In this document: in pieces, positions 8,369-17,201 of the stretch
Position numbering within the stretch: position 1 is the stretch's first letter
Layout of the letters: every line of letters starts with the position of its first letter
Origin: JBMDXB01 sp048594975
GTDB taxonomy: Bacteria; Acidobacteriota; Vicinamibacteria; Vicinamibacterales; 2-12-FULL-66-21
Length of the DNA stretch: 64,000 nt
Direction: 5' to 3'
NCBI GenBank assembly: GCA_048594975.1
Contig: JBMDXQ010000093.1
Coordinates: 1 to 64,000 of the forward strand
Translations under genes and position numbers: made by a program
Notes under the pieces: generated by a model
What the model was told of the DNA's origin: nothing
What the model saw: the letters and a program-made list of their open reading frames with translations, nothing else
Database searches by the model: none

Positions 8369-11338
8369 ATGTCAGCATCGACCGAGAGCGGCCGCGGCCA
8401 GATCGTGATTCGCGGCGCGCGCACGCACAACCTGAAGAACGTCGACCTCACGCTGCCGCCCCGCGCGCTGGTGGTGATGACCGGCGTCAGCGGTTCGGGC
8501 AAATCGTCGCTCGCCTTCGACACGATCTACGCCGAGGGTCAGCGTCGCTACGTCGAGTCGCTCTCGGCGTACGCGCGCCAGTTTCTCGAGCGGATGGAGA
8601 AGCCGGACGTCGACACCATCGAGGGCATTTGCCCGGCGATTGCGATTCGCCAGAAGAACAGCATCCGCAACCCGCGCTCGACCGTGGGCACGACCACCGA
8701 GATCCACGACTACCTGCGCCTGCTCTTCGCGCGCATCGGCCGCACCATGTGTCGCGCCTGTGGGCGCGAGGTGATCCGCGAAACCGCCGAGGTCGTGGCG
8801 CGCCGTCTCGCGGCACTGCCCGCAGGCACGCGCCTGCTCATCGGCTTCGACATGCCGGTCATGACCTCCGAGGCGCTCACGCGCGAGGCGGAACCCGACG
8901 ACGAGGAGGCGGCGTCGGACGTCGAAGCGGAGGCCGCCGACGAGGCGGCGGTCGCGCCGCAGCAGGTGCTGCCGAACTTGGTCGATCCAGTCGCCGAGAC
9001 GCTCGCCGGTCTCCGCCGGAAGGGCTTCGGGCGGCTGTTCGTCGACGGCCGCGCGGTGGCGCTCGACGACGTGGATTCGACAGCACTCGCCGACCGGCCG
9101 GCGCTGCAGGTCATCGTCGATCGGCTGAAGGTCGACGGCGAGCTCCTTACGCGGCTGACCGATTCGATCGAAACGGCGTACGCGGAGGGCGGCGGAGCGG
9201 CGTTCGCGATCCAGCTCGCCGATTCCACGGCGGCGCCGCGCGGAGCGGGCGAGGCGCCGTTCGTCCTCCACCGCTTCAGCGAGCGGTTCGAATGCCGGCC
9301 CTGCGGGCTCGGGTACGAACTGCCGCAGCCGCGGCTCTTCTCGTTCAACAACCCGTTCGGCGCCTGCCCGGTGTGCCACGGCTTCGGGAACGTGATCGAA
9401 CTCGACATGGACCTGGTCGTGCCCGACCCGTCGAAGTCGATCCAGCAGAACGCCATCGAGCCGTGGAGCAAGCCGCACTACCGGGCGCAGCTGGTGGCGC
9501 TGAAGCGGGCGGCGAAGGCGCGCGGCGTCCGCATGGACGTCCCCTGGTCGGCGCTGCGCGACGAGGAACAGCGGTTCGTGATCGAAGGCAACGGCGCCGA
9601 CTACGACGGCGTGAAGGGCTTCTTCCGCTGGCTCGAGCGGAAGAAGTACAAGGTGCACGTCCGCGTCTTCCTGAGCCGCTACCGCGGCTACCTGACGTGC
9701 CCGGAGTGCGGTGGGGCACGGCTCCGGCGCGAGGCGCGCGACGTGCAGGTCGGCGGCCGCACCATCGACGCGCTCTGCGCCCTGACGGTGCGCGAGGCGG
9801 AGGCGTTCTTCGCCGCGCTGGAGCTCACCGAGAAGGAGGCGGCGATTGCCGAGAAGGTGCTGCGCGAGATCCGCAAGCGGCTCGGCTTCCTGCGCGACGT
9901 CGGCCTCGATTACCTGACGCTCGATCGCCTGTCGTCGACGCTGTCGGGCGGCGAGTCGCAGCGAATCAACCTGGCCACCTCGCTCGGGTCGGCGCTCGTC
10001 GACACGCTCTACGTGCTCGACGAACCGTCGATCGGGCTGCACTCGCGCGACAACGAGCGGCTGATCGCGATCCTGCGGCAGCTGCGCGACCAGGGCAACA
10101 CCGTGCTCGTCGTCGAGCACGACGCCGAGATGATCCGCGTCGCCGACCGGATCGTCGACATGGGTCTGGGCGCGGGCGAGCAGGGCGGGCGTGTGATCTT
10201 CTCAGGGCCCTTCCCCGAGCTGCTGAACGAGCCGCGCTCGCTGACCGCCAAGTACCTGCGCGACGAGCTGGCGATTCCGGTCCCGGCGACGCGGCGCCGG
10301 CCGGCGAACCAGCGGATCCGGGTGCTCGGGGCGACGGCGCACAACCTGCAGAACATCGACGTCGAGATCCCGCTCGGCCTGCTGACGTGCGTCACCGGGG
10401 TGAGTGGTTCGGGCAAGAGCACGCTCGTCCACGACGTGCTCTATGCCGCGCTGAAACGTGTGAAGGGCGACTGGGACCGGAAGGTGGGTGCCCACCGCCG
10501 CCTGGAGGGCGCCGAGTTCGTCAGCGACGTCGTGCTGGTGGACCAGGCGCCGATCGGCCGAACGCCGCGGTCGAACCCGGTGACCTATCTGAAGGCGTTC
10601 GATCCGATCCGCGAGCTGTTCGCGGCGACCAAGGACGCGCGGTCGCGCGGCCTGAGCGCGAGCCATTTCTCCTTCAACGTCCCCGGCGGGCGGTGCGAGG
10701 CGTGCGAGGGGGAAGGCGAGGTCAAGGTGGAGATGCAGTTTCTCGCCGACGTGTTCGTCCCCTGCGAGCAGTGCGAGGGCAAGCGCTTCAAGCCGCAGGT
10801 GCTGGAGGTGAAGTACCGCGGCCGCGGCGTCGACCAGGTGCTCGACATGACCGTCCGGGAGGCGCTCGCGTTCTTCAGCAGCTCGCCGAAGGTGCTGCGC
10901 CGGCTGCAGGTGCTCGACGAGATCGGCCTCGGGTACCTGCGGCTCGGGCAGCCGGCGACCACGCTGTCGGGTGGCGAGGCGCAGCGCATCAAGATCGCCG
11001 CGCACCTGTCGTCGCACACCGGCGACCGCGTGCTCTACATTCTCGACGAGCCGACGACCGGGCTGCACTTCGACGACATCGCCAAGCTGCTCGCCGCGTT
11101 CCGCAAGCTGCTGCAGGCGGGCCACAGCCTGCTCGTCATCGAGCACAACCTGGACGTCGTCAAGACGGCGGACTGGGTGATCGACCTCGGGCCGGAGGGC
11201 GGCGAGGAGGGCGGTCGTCTGGTGGCGGCCGGTCCGCCCGAGCAGATCGCGCAGGCGCCCGCGTCGCATACCGGCCGGTACCTGCGCGAGGTGCTCGCCG
11301 TCGGTCGCGTGAACGCCTACGGCGTGTCACGCAACTGA
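8369..11338 (+). CDS. uvrA: excinuclease ABC subunit UvrA
   Basis: A 989-residue damage-recognition ATPase of nucleotide excision repair; it loads UvrB at lesions. Two ABC modules are complete: Walker A GVSGSGKSS at residues 39-47 and again GVSGSGKST about residue 680; signatures LSGGESQR and LSGGEAQR, each followed by a Walker B ending in LDEP. Zinc-binding cysteine pairs are present (CRPC...CPVC and CEAC...CEQC). It is about 45 residues longer than the usual 940, largely because of an acidic, alanine-rich insert at about residues 170-205 (AEPDDEEAASDVEAEAADEA) in the first half. The ATG lies 11 bases after the SOS-like dyad. Confidence 0.97.
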   Translation: MSASTESGRGQIVIRGARTHNLKNVDLTLPPRALVVMTGVSGSGKSSLAFDTIYAEGQRRYVESLSAYARQFLERMEKPDVDTIEGICPAIAIRQKNSIRNPRSTVGTTTEIHDYLRLLFARIGRTMCRACGREVIRETAEVVARRLAALPAGTRLLIGFDMPVMTSEALTREAEPDDEEAASDVEAEAADEAAVAPQQVLPNLVDPVAETLAGLRRKGFGRLFVDGRAVALDDVDSTALADRPALQVIVDRLKVDGELLTRLTDSIETAYAEGGGAAFAIQLADSTAAPRGAGEAPFVLHRFSERFECRPCGLGYELPQPRLFSFNNPFGACPVCHGFGNVIELDMDLVVPDPSKSIQQNAIEPWSKPHYRAQLVALKRAAKARGVRMDVPWSALRDEEQRFVIEGNGADYDGVKGFFRWLERKKYKVHVRVFLSRYRGYLTCPECGGARLRREARDVQVGGRTIDALCALTVREAEAFFAALELTEKEAAIAEKVLREIRKRLGFLRDVGLDYLTLDRLSSTLSGGESQRINLATSLGSALVDTLYVLDEPSIGLHSRDNERLIAILRQLRDQGNTVLVVEHDAEMIRVADRIVDMGLGAGEQGGRVIFSGPFPELLNEPRSLTAKYLRDELAIPVPATRRRPANQRIRVLGATAHNLQNIDVEIPLGLLTCVTGVSGSGKSTLVHDVLYAALKRVKGDWDRKVGAHRRLEGAEFVSDVVLVDQAPIGRTPRSNPVTYLKAFDPIRELFAATKDARSRGLSASHFSFNVPGGRCEACEGEGEVKVEMQFLADVFVPCEQCEGKRFKPQVLEVKYRGRGVDQVLDMTVREALAFFSSSPKVLRRLQVLDEIGLGYLRLGQPATTLSGGEAQRIKIAAHLSSHTGDRVLYILDEPTTGLHFDDIAKLLAAFRKLLQAGHSLLVIEHNLDVVKTADWVIDLGPEGGEEGGRLVAAGPPEQIAQAPASHTGRYLREVLAVGRVNAYGVSRN

Positions 11339-11431
11339 TCTGAGGTGGCTGGGACCGTTCGGGCAAAAGTGCCGGCCACACTGGGATCAGGGAGGATCGG
11401 GCGTAACGCCGTCATTCAAGTAGACAGAGCG

Positions 11432-12652
11432 ATGAAACAGCACATCCTCGCGGCGGCGGTCCTCGCGCTCGGCCTCGTAGCGGCGGCCGGCCAGCAGATC
11501 CGGTTCGACGACGTGATCCGCAACCTTCGGAACCCCGATCCGAAGCTGCGCCTGGACGCACTGCGGCTGCTGCGCGACGCGCGCTATCCCGAGGCGATTG
11601 GACCCGTCGCCCCGCTCGTCGTCGACCCCGTGGACGCGATTCAGCTCGAGGCGATCGCCACCGAGCTGAGCTTCTTCACGACCCAGGAGGTGTCGCCGCG
11701 GACACGGGTGGCATTGGTCGTGGAGCGGCGGAGCGCGGGACTGGCGGCGGCGGCGTTCGAGGCCGGACCGCTGGTCCTGGTGGCGCGCGACAGCCCGCCC
11801 GAGCTGCTGCGGCTGCTGCTGCAAGCGGCCGATGACGAACACGCGCGGGTGCGGCTCGAGGCGATCTACGCGATCGGGGTGATCGCGCGCCCGCCGTTTC
11901 CATCCGAGCTCGAGGCGCCGCTCATCAAGGTGCTCGACCACTACGATCCGGCGATGCGCGCCGCGGCGGCGCACGTCATCGGCCGGCTGCAGGTGGCCGG
12001 CGCGGCCGACGCGCTCATCCGTGCCATCAACGACTCGAACGCCGCCGTCCGCTACGCCTCGATGCGCGCGCTCGGCCGGCTGCGCGAAGAGCATGCGGTG
12101 AAGGCGCTGACCGAGCAGTTCGCCTTCTACGGGCGAGGCGAAGGCGCGTGGGCGGCGCTCGATGCCCTTGCGCGCATCGCGCACCCGTCGAGCGTGCCGC
12201 TCTTCACGCAGCGGCTGACCGACCAGGACCAGTACCTCCGCCGCGCCGCCGCCGAAGGGCTCGCGCGGGCCGGCGGGAAGGGCGACATCGACGCGCTGGA
12301 GCTGAGCATCGGCACCGAGCCGTCCGAGATGGTGCGGGCGGCGATGGCCTTCGCGCTTCAGAAGGGCGGCCGCAATGCCGTCGCGCGGCTCGCCGACGCG
12401 CTCGACTCGTCGAAGATGGCGCCGCAAATCGCCGAGTACTTCCTCGAGCTCGGACCGTCAATCGTCCCGGCGCTCGCGTCCCACCTGCAGGATCCCGACC
12501 CGGCCATCCGCGGGAACGTGGCGCTGATCCTCGGTGCGCTCGGCGGCGATGCGGCGCTGGCCGCGCTGCAGCCGCTCACCCAGGACCGCGACCGCGAGGT
12601 GGCCCGCACCGCGACGCAGGCAATCGGGCGAATCAAGGCAGGTAAGAAGTAA
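11432..12652 (+). CDS. HEAT-repeat protein, probably exported
   Basis: A 406-residue protein starting at the ATG at 11432, where a signal-peptide-like N-terminus begins (MKQHILAAAVLALGLVAAAG). The remainder is a chain of HEAT/PBS-lyase-type repeats: units with a conserved A-x-x-A-L-x-x-L pattern, such as DALIRAINDSNAAVRYASM, and DPDPAIRGNVALILGALGG near the C-terminus. Such solenoids are protein-binding scaffolds; no catalytic motif is visible. The upstream frame to 11345 covers the intergenic bases after uvrA and is not favoured. It is followed after only 11 bases by the DNA glycosylase gene, and uvrA precedes on the same strand, so the three may form one transcript. Confidence 0.8.
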   Translation: MKQHILAAAVLALGLVAAAGQQIRFDDVIRNLRNPDPKLRLDALRLLRDARYPEAIGPVAPLVVDPVDAIQLEAIATELSFFTTQEVSPRTRVALVVERRSAGLAAAAFEAGPLVLVARDSPPELLRLLLQAADDEHARVRLEAIYAIGVIARPPFPSELEAPLIKVLDHYDPAMRAAAAHVIGRLQVAGAADALIRAINDSNAAVRYASMRALGRLREEHAVKALTEQFAFYGRGEGAWAALDALARIAHPSSVPLFTQRLTDQDQYLRRAAAEGLARAGGKGDIDALELSIGTEPSEMVRAAMAFALQKGGRNAVARLADALDSSKMAPQIAEYFLELGPSIVPALASHLQDPDPAIRGNVALILGALGGDAALAALQPLTQDRDREVARTATQAIGRIKAGKK

Positions 12653-12663
12653 AGCGCAGGCCC

Positions 12664-13320
12664 GTGCAGCACGTGAGAACTGCGAATGCAGACGTGAGCG
12701 GCGGGTCCGCGGTTCTGACGGCCGGCTTCTACGCACGTCCGACGCTCGTCGTCGCGCGCGAGCTGATCGGGAAGGTCCTCGTGCACGAGACGCCGCAGGG
12801 CATCGCCTCGGGCGTGATCGTCGAGACCGAGGCCTACATCGGCGAGGAGGATCCCGCCTGCCACGCTGCGCCGGGGCCGACGGCGCGCAATGCGCCGCTG
12901 TACGGGCCGCCGGGCCGCGCGTACGTCTACCTCAACTACGGCATCCACTACCTGGTGAACGTGGTCACGGAGCCTGAGGGCTCGCCCGCCGCCGTCCTGA
13001 TCCGGGCGCTCGAACCGCTCGAGGGTGAGGCGCTGATGCGGCGACGCCGCGGCGGCGGAAGCCGCCGGCGCGAGGCTGCCATCCCGTCCTCCGAGCTCTG
13101 CCGTGGTCCGGGGAACCTCACCCGCGCGCTCGGCATCTCCCTCCGGCACAATCGCGCCGACCTGACGGCCGGCCTGCTGCGCGTCGAAGACCGTGGCTTG
13201 TCGGAGCGCGCCGCCCAATGGAGCCGGCGAATCGGGATTACCGTCGGCACGGAGCGCGACTGGCGCTGCGCCGCGGTGGACTCCCCGGCGGTCTCAGGGG
13301 GCCGCGTGCGCCCGCGCTGA
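12664..13320 (+). CDS. 3-methyladenine DNA glycosylase (Mpg/AAG family)
   Basis: A 218-residue monofunctional glycosylase of base excision repair that removes alkylated purines. The family signature is clear: FYARPTLVVARELIGKVLVH, then VETEAYIGEEDPACHA (catalytic Glu and ring-stacking residues), AYVYLNYGIHYLVNVV and the late CRGPGNLTRALGI. Length agrees with the family. The first codon is GTG at 12664; a second GTG at 12694 is a possible alternative because the first ten residues are not conserved. Its place after uvrA and a HEAT protein makes a small DNA-repair neighbourhood. The C-terminus runs to VRPR with a TGA at 13318. Confidence 0.92.
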   Translation: MQHVRTANADVSGGSAVLTAGFYARPTLVVARELIGKVLVHETPQGIASGVIVETEAYIGEEDPACHAAPGPTARNAPLYGPPGRAYVYLNYGIHYLVNVVTEPEGSPAAVLIRALEPLEGEALMRRRRGGGSRRREAAIPSSELCRGPGNLTRALGISLRHNRADLTAGLLRVEDRGLSERAAQWSRRIGITVGTERDWRCAAVDSPAVSGGRVRPR

Positions 13321-13391
13321 AATCCCGGCCACCCTCGCGGAAAAGGCGTATTCTGCTTCGCACCGGCGTCGTGATCCATCGGAGGTGGCTC

Positions 13392-13760
13392 ATGGCGGTT
13401 CAGCTCAAGATCGCTGAGGCACTGGCTGGCGAGGTCACGCTCCTCAAGCTGACCGGGCGGCTGGTGGCTGACGACGAGGACAGGTTCTTTGCGGAGACGG
13501 TCAACCGGCTGCTCGCGGCGGGTCGGATCCGCATCGTCGCGGATCTGCGGGAGGTGACCTGCGTCGACAGCGGCGGCGTCGGGACGCTCGTCGCCAAGCT
13601 GCTGTCCGCGCGCCGGCGCGGCGGGGACCTGCGGCTGCTGCATCTCGGCGATCGCACCCGGCGGGTGCTCACGATCACGCGGCTGCTCGAGGTGTTCCAG
13701 GTCTTCGAGTCGGAGGACGAGGCCGTCCGCAGCTTCGGGCACGAGGTCGCGCGGACGTAG
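13392..13760 (+). CDS. STAS-domain anti-sigma factor antagonist-like protein
   Basis: A 122-residue single-domain protein starting at the ATG at 13392, six bases after a strong GGAGGT. It has the STAS fold pattern: beta strand VTLLKLTGRLV, then RIRIVADLREVTCVDSGGVGTLVA, in which the Ser of DSGG is the position phosphorylated by anti-sigma kinases in SpoIIAA/RsbV proteins, and a C-terminal helix (FESEDEAVRSF). The protein would act as a partner switch on an anti-sigma factor or a signalling complex. No kinase or sigma factor gene lies next to it, so its partner is unknown. Confidence 0.88.
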   Translation: MAVQLKIAEALAGEVTLLKLTGRLVADDEDRFFAETVNRLLAAGRIRIVADLREVTCVDSGGVGTLVAKLLSARRRGGDLRLLHLGDRTRRVLTITRLLEVFQVFESEDEAVRSFGHEVART

Positions 13761-13920
13761 CCGCTTCGACAGGAGTCAACCTCGGCGTCCGCTCGGTCGT
13801 CGCTCCGAAACTCCCCCTACGCGCTCACGGCACGCTGCAGCCCTCGCGAAGGCAGGAAGCCACGACAGGAACCGCGAAGCGACGCCGTCGCCGTGTTGAC
13901 GGAAGGACGGCAGGCTCGGG

Positions 13921-15111
13921 TCAGCGGACGCGGCGCTGTGCTCGTCCCTGCGCCTGCACGATGGGGATCTTCACGGTCCGCTGACGTCCGTCCGTGACCA
14001 CGACGAGCGTCGCCGTGCTGCCAATCGGGGCATCGGACAGCAGGCGCATGAACTGCGAGGCGTCCTCGATGCGGGTGCCGTTGAACGACACGATCACGTC
14101 GCCCGGGCGCAGGCCGGCGGCGAACGCCTCCGATCGCTCCCAGACGCGCGCCACCACCAGCCCGTGGGTATCCCGGACGCCCAGTTCCTCCGCCAGATAG
14201 GTCGTCAGGGGCGCGAGCTCGATGCCGGTGATCGTGCCGCGGCGCACCGTGCCATGCTCGATCAGCTCGCGCATGACGTACTGGGCAATCCGGCTCGGCA
14301 CGGCGAAACCGACGCCCTGGTAGCCGCCGGTCTCGCTGAAGATCGCCGTGTTGATACCGACCAGCTCGCCGCGCGCGTTGATCAGCGCGCCGCCCGAGTT
14401 GCCGCGGTTGATCGCGGCGTCGGTCTGGATGAAGTCCTCGTACTGGGCCAGCTGCAGCCCGAGGCTGCGGCCGGTCGCGCTGACGATGCCGAGCGTCACC
14501 GTCTGGTTCAGGACGCCGAAGGGGTTCCCGATGGCGAGCACCCACTCGGCGACCTTCAGCTTCGAGGAGTCTCCCCACGGAATCGCGGGCAGGTTCCGCG
14601 CATCGATCTTCAGCACCGCCAGGTCGGTCGCCTCGTCCACGCCGACGATCTTCGCGCGCATCTCCCGTTTGTCCGGCATGACGACGGTCACCTGCGCCTG
14701 CCCGCCGAGCACGACGTGGTTGTTCGTCAGCACGTAGCCGTCGGAGGACACGACGACGCCCGAGCCGAGGCTTTGCTCGCGGCGGCTGCGGAACATGTCC
14801 TCGCCGAAGAAGAACCGGAAGAATGGGTCGTCGGCCAGCGGCGAGGCCGGCCGGCGCACGATCTGCGTCGATGAGATGTTCGGCACCGAGGCGACCGCCC
14901 GCTGTGCCACCGACGACAGATCGGGCAGCGTTCCAACCGACTGCGCCGGCGGCGCGGTCGCCGTCGTCCCCCCTCTCTCGGCGGGCCGGGCCGGCGGCGG
15001 CGCCTGGCTCTCCGCCGATCGCAGGCGATCGGTGACGACGATGTTGGCGACGACACCGATGCCGACGAGGAGCGCGGCGAAGAGGACTCGCCCGAAGGTA
15101 GTGGTGTTCAC
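13921..15111 (-). CDS. HtrA/Deg-type serine protease with one PDZ domain
   Basis: A 396-residue envelope protease. An N-terminal membrane anchor (residues about 8-27, LFAALLVGIGVVANIVV) is followed by a proline-rich linker and a trypsin-like domain. The catalytic residues are visible in YVLTNNHVV (His, about residue 130), EATDLAVLKI (Asp) and RGNSGGALIN (Ser). A single PDZ domain ends the protein (GLRPGDVIVSFNGTRI). One PDZ and a membrane anchor resemble DegS/HtrA-like proteins more than two-PDZ DegP. Its ATG overlaps the stop of the small heat-shock protein gene by four bases, which indicates an operon for envelope and protein-folding stress. Confidence 0.93.
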   Translation of the reverse strand: MNTTTFGRVLFAALLVGIGVVANIVVTDRLRSAESQAPPPARPAERGGTTATAPPAQSVGTLPDLSSVAQRAVASVPNISSTQIVRRPASPLADDPFFRFFFGEDMFRSRREQSLGSGVVVSSDGYVLTNNHVVLGGQAQVTVVMPDKREMRAKIVGVDEATDLAVLKIDARNLPAIPWGDSSKLKVAEWVLAIGNPFGVLNQTVTLGIVSATGRSLGLQLAQYEDFIQTDAAINRGNSGGALINARGELVGINTAIFSETGGYQGVGFAVPSRIAQYVMRELIEHGTVRRGTITGIELAPLTTYLAEELGVRDTHGLVVARVWERSEAFAAGLRPGDVIVSFNGTRIEDASQFMRLLSDAPIGSTATLVVVTDGRQRTVKIPIVQAQGRAQRRVR

Positions 15112-15503
15112 GTGATGTCGATCCTCCTCGGTGGGACGACCGGCGCCTTCGGTAGGATGATCGTCAGCACGCCGTCCCGGAGATCGGCCGTGACCGCATC
15201 GGCGTCGATCCTCTCGGCGAACTCGAAGGTGCGGGCGAAGGCGCCGTGGCCGCGCTCGATCTGATGGTAATGCACGACCTCGCCGGCAGCCGCCGCGCGC
15301 TCGCCGCGCAGGGTCACGCGCGTGTCCTCGATGGAGATGTCGACCTCCTCGCGGGCGAGGCCCGGGACCTCGGCGGAGATGACGTAGCGATCCGGCGCCT
15401 CGTAGACGTCAATCGGCGGCGTCCAGGTGTCGGCGTGCGGCGCCGTGAGGCGCTCGAGCCGTTCCTGCCAGGTGCGCAGGTCGCGCAGCGCGTCCCAGGA
15501 CAT
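15108..15503 (-). CDS. small heat-shock protein, Hsp20/alpha-crystallin family
   Basis: A 131-residue ATP-independent holdase. The alpha-crystallin domain spans about residues 35-125: PPIDVYEAPDRYVISAEVPG at the start, the VTLRGER strand, and the ending DGVLTIILPK, close to the family pattern GxLxxxxPK. It is first in a two-gene unit with the HtrA protease (ATGA overlap), a sensible pairing of holdase and protease. On the minus strand TACTAT occurs at 15515-15510, exactly six bases before the ATG, so its transcript may be leaderless. No ribosome binding site is seen. Confidence 0.92.
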   Translation of the reverse strand: MSWDALRDLRTWQERLERLTAPHADTWTPPIDVYEAPDRYVISAEVPGLAREEVDISIEDTRVTLRGERAAAAGEVVHYHQIERGHGAFARTFEFAERIDADAVTADLRDGVLTIILPKAPVVPPRRIDIT

Positions 15504-15509
15504 GGGTCG

Positions 15510-15515
15510 ATAGTA
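15510..15515 (-). promoter_or_regulatory. -10 box placed six bases before the hsp20 start
   Basis: On the minus strand TACTAT is followed by six bases (CGACCC) and the hsp20 ATG. If used, transcription would begin at or next to the A of the start codon. No -35 hexamer is convincing. Confidence 0.35.
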
Positions 15516-15555
15516 CTACGTGGTCAGCGGCACGTGCTACGGAGGGGCTGACGCG

Positions 15556-15596
15556 GCGGGGGCACGTGTTGCGTGCCGCGTGCGACGTGCCCCCGC
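15556..15596. repeat. 12-bp perfect inverted repeat in the hsp20-efp divergent spacer
   Basis: GCGGGGGCACGT at 15556-15567 pairs perfectly with ACGTGCCCCCGC at 15585-15596 around a 17-base loop. It lies between divergent genes, so it is not a simple terminator. A -10-like TAAAAT at 15623-15628 downstream could serve efp. Confidence 0.75.
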
Positions 15597-15674
15597 CCTG
15601 CCGCGCGGCCGGGCTGGCATGGTAAAATCGCACGCTTCGGCAGGGGACCGGAGAGCGGATTCTAGGCGCTCCGA

Positions 15675-15695
15675 CGCACGTCGCACGTCGCACGC
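15675..15695. repeat. heptamer array CGCACGT x3
   Basis: Three consecutive seven-base units, CGCACGT, CGCACGT and CGCACGC, lie in the leader region of efp, 56 bases before its start. Related GCACG motifs continue to about 15735. It belongs to the same class of heptamer arrays found at other gene boundaries here. Confidence 0.65.
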
Positions 15696-15751
15696 GCACG
15701 TTACGCACGGACCACGTCCCAGGGGCACGCACGCGGCTGATTATCGAGGTT

Positions 15752-16315
15752 ATGGCTTCAATTCAAGCGACACGTATCAAGAAGGGCATGCTGATCAAGC
15801 TCGGCAACGAGCTGTTCCGCGTGCTCGACCTGCAGCATTTCACGCCCGGCAACAAGCGCGGCTTCGTCCAGGCCAAGATGCGCAACATCCGCACGCAGGC
15901 GCTCTCCGACCACAAGTTCCGATCGGAAGACGACGTCGAGCGCGCGACGCTGGACGAGCGGCAGATGCAGTACCTGTACAAGGACGGCGACTCGTTCCAT
16001 TTCATGGACACGACCACGTTCGATCAGCTGCACATCCCCTCGGAGGTGCTCGGCGACTCGGTCAACTACCTGGTGACCGACGCGATCATCAGGGTGGAGT
16101 TCTACGGATCGGAGCCGGTCGGGATCGAGCTGCCGCTGACCGTGGACCTCAAGGTCGAGGACACGGTGCCGGGGATCAAGGGGGCGACCGCCAGCGCGCA
16201 GGTGAAGCCCGCGCGCCTCGAAACCGGGCTGGTGGTGCACGTGCCGCCGTTCGTGAACACCGGCGATCGGATCAGGGTCAGCACCGAGACGGGGGAGTAT
16301 CTGTCACGGGCGTAG
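15752..16315 (+). CDS. efp: translation elongation factor P
   Basis: A 187-residue protein with the three EF-P beta domains: the N-terminal KOW-like domain (residues 1-65), the OB domain (about 68-128, VEFYGSEPVGIELPLTVDLK) and the C-terminal OB domain ending VNTGDRIRVSTETGEYLSRA. EF-P enters the ribosomal E site and relieves stalling at consecutive prolines. The tip of the first domain reads TPGNKRGF, which places Asn at position 34, where E. coli carries the Lys-34 that is beta-lysylated; the next residue is Lys-35. Known activation by EpmA or EarP therefore cannot be assumed. GAGG lies shortly before the ATG. Confidence 0.95.
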   Translation: MASIQATRIKKGMLIKLGNELFRVLDLQHFTPGNKRGFVQAKMRNIRTQALSDHKFRSEDDVERATLDERQMQYLYKDGDSFHFMDTTTFDQLHIPSEVLGDSVNYLVTDAIIRVEFYGSEPVGIELPLTVDLKVEDTVPGIKGATASAQVKPARLETGLVVHVPPFVNTGDRIRVSTETGEYLSRA

Positions 16316-16319
16316 TCGT

Positions 16320-16459
16320 GGATTGTGGATTGCGGATTGTGAATCTGGATTTGACGATTGCCGGACATCGATTGAGGAATCCGGCGGTGGCCCCAGGGGC
16401 AGCCGTCGACCGGCAATCGTCAACGGGCAATCCGTCGATTCGCAATCGACGATCGTCAA
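16320..16459. repeat. heptamer array GGATTGY with 14-bp inverted arms
   Basis: Starting five bases after the efp stop, three heptamers GGATTGT, GGATTGC, GGATTGT fill 16320-16340. TTGACGATTGCCGG at 16351-16364 then pairs perfectly with CCGGCAATCGTCAA at 16410-16423, with a central near-palindrome GCCCCAGGGGC between. More CAATC-type units (complement of the left array) follow to 16459, seven bases before tdk. The whole efp-tdk spacer is thus built of these units. Confidence 0.8.
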
Positions 16460-16465
16460 CCCGCC

Positions 16466-17038
16466 ATGGATATCACGCAGCATCGCCCCGGTCACGGCTG
16501 GATTGAAGTCATCACCGGCAGCATGTTCAGCGGCAAGAGCGAGGAGCTCATCCGCCGGCTTCGCCGCGCCCAGATCGCCCGCCGGAAGGTGCAGATCTTC
16601 AAGCCGGCCATTGACAACCGCTACGACGAGGATCACATCATCTCGCACAGCGAGATGCGGATTCCCTCGGTGAGCCTGACTTCGTCGCGCGAGCTACTCG
16701 CGCGCGTGCTGCCCGACACCGAGGTCGTGGGCATCGACGAGGGGCAGTTCTTCGACCAGGAACTCCCCGCCGTCTGCAACGCCATCGCCGACCAGGGCAA
16801 GCGTGTGATCGTGGCCGGGCTCGACCAGGATTACCTCGGCAAGCCGTTCGAGCCGATGCCGCAACTGCTGGCCATCGCCGAGTACATCACCAAGACGCTC
16901 GCAATCTGCATGGTGTGCGGGGCGCCGGCCAACCACACGCAGCGCCTGGTCGCGAGCAGCGAGCGCGTGCTGGTCGGGGCGCAGGGGACCTACGAGGCCC
17001 GTTGCCGGCAGTGCTTCGACCCCACGCTGGGCCGGTGA
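16466..17038 (+). CDS. tdk: thymidine kinase
   Basis: A 190-residue type II (TK1-like) deoxynucleoside kinase that phosphorylates thymidine for salvage. Key elements are GWIEVITGSMFSGKSEEL (P-loop GSMFSGKS), VVGIDEGQFFDQ (Walker B with catalytic Glu), GLDQDYLGKPFEPM, and the zinc-binding cysteines CMVC and CRQC in the lasso region. Length fits the family. No ribosome binding site is visible before the ATG; the upstream bases are the end of the heptamer/inverted-repeat block. Confidence 0.95.
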   Translation: MDITQHRPGHGWIEVITGSMFSGKSEELIRRLRRAQIARRKVQIFKPAIDNRYDEDHIISHSEMRIPSVSLTSSRELLARVLPDTEVVGIDEGQFFDQELPAVCNAIADQGKRVIVAGLDQDYLGKPFEPMPQLLAIAEYITKTLAICMVCGAPANHTQRLVASSERVLVGAQGTYEARCRQCFDPTLGR

Positions 17039-17201
17039 GGCGATCGGAAGGGAGGTAGGCGGCAGCTCTCGGAAGTCGGAACACGGAACCGGGCGCAGGT
17101 GGCCGGGTTCTAATCTCTGAGACCCGGTTCGACTCTTGCGTAACCGGTCCGGGCATTCTTGCGGCGTCGTTCTTACGTAGTTCTTCATTCTCAGTTTCTT
17201 C

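Noticed and set aside
8372..10120. Large minus-strand open frame opposite uvrA
   Set aside because: It is the complement of the third-position GC bias of uvrA, with Arg/Val/Glu/Asp-rich composition and no motif.
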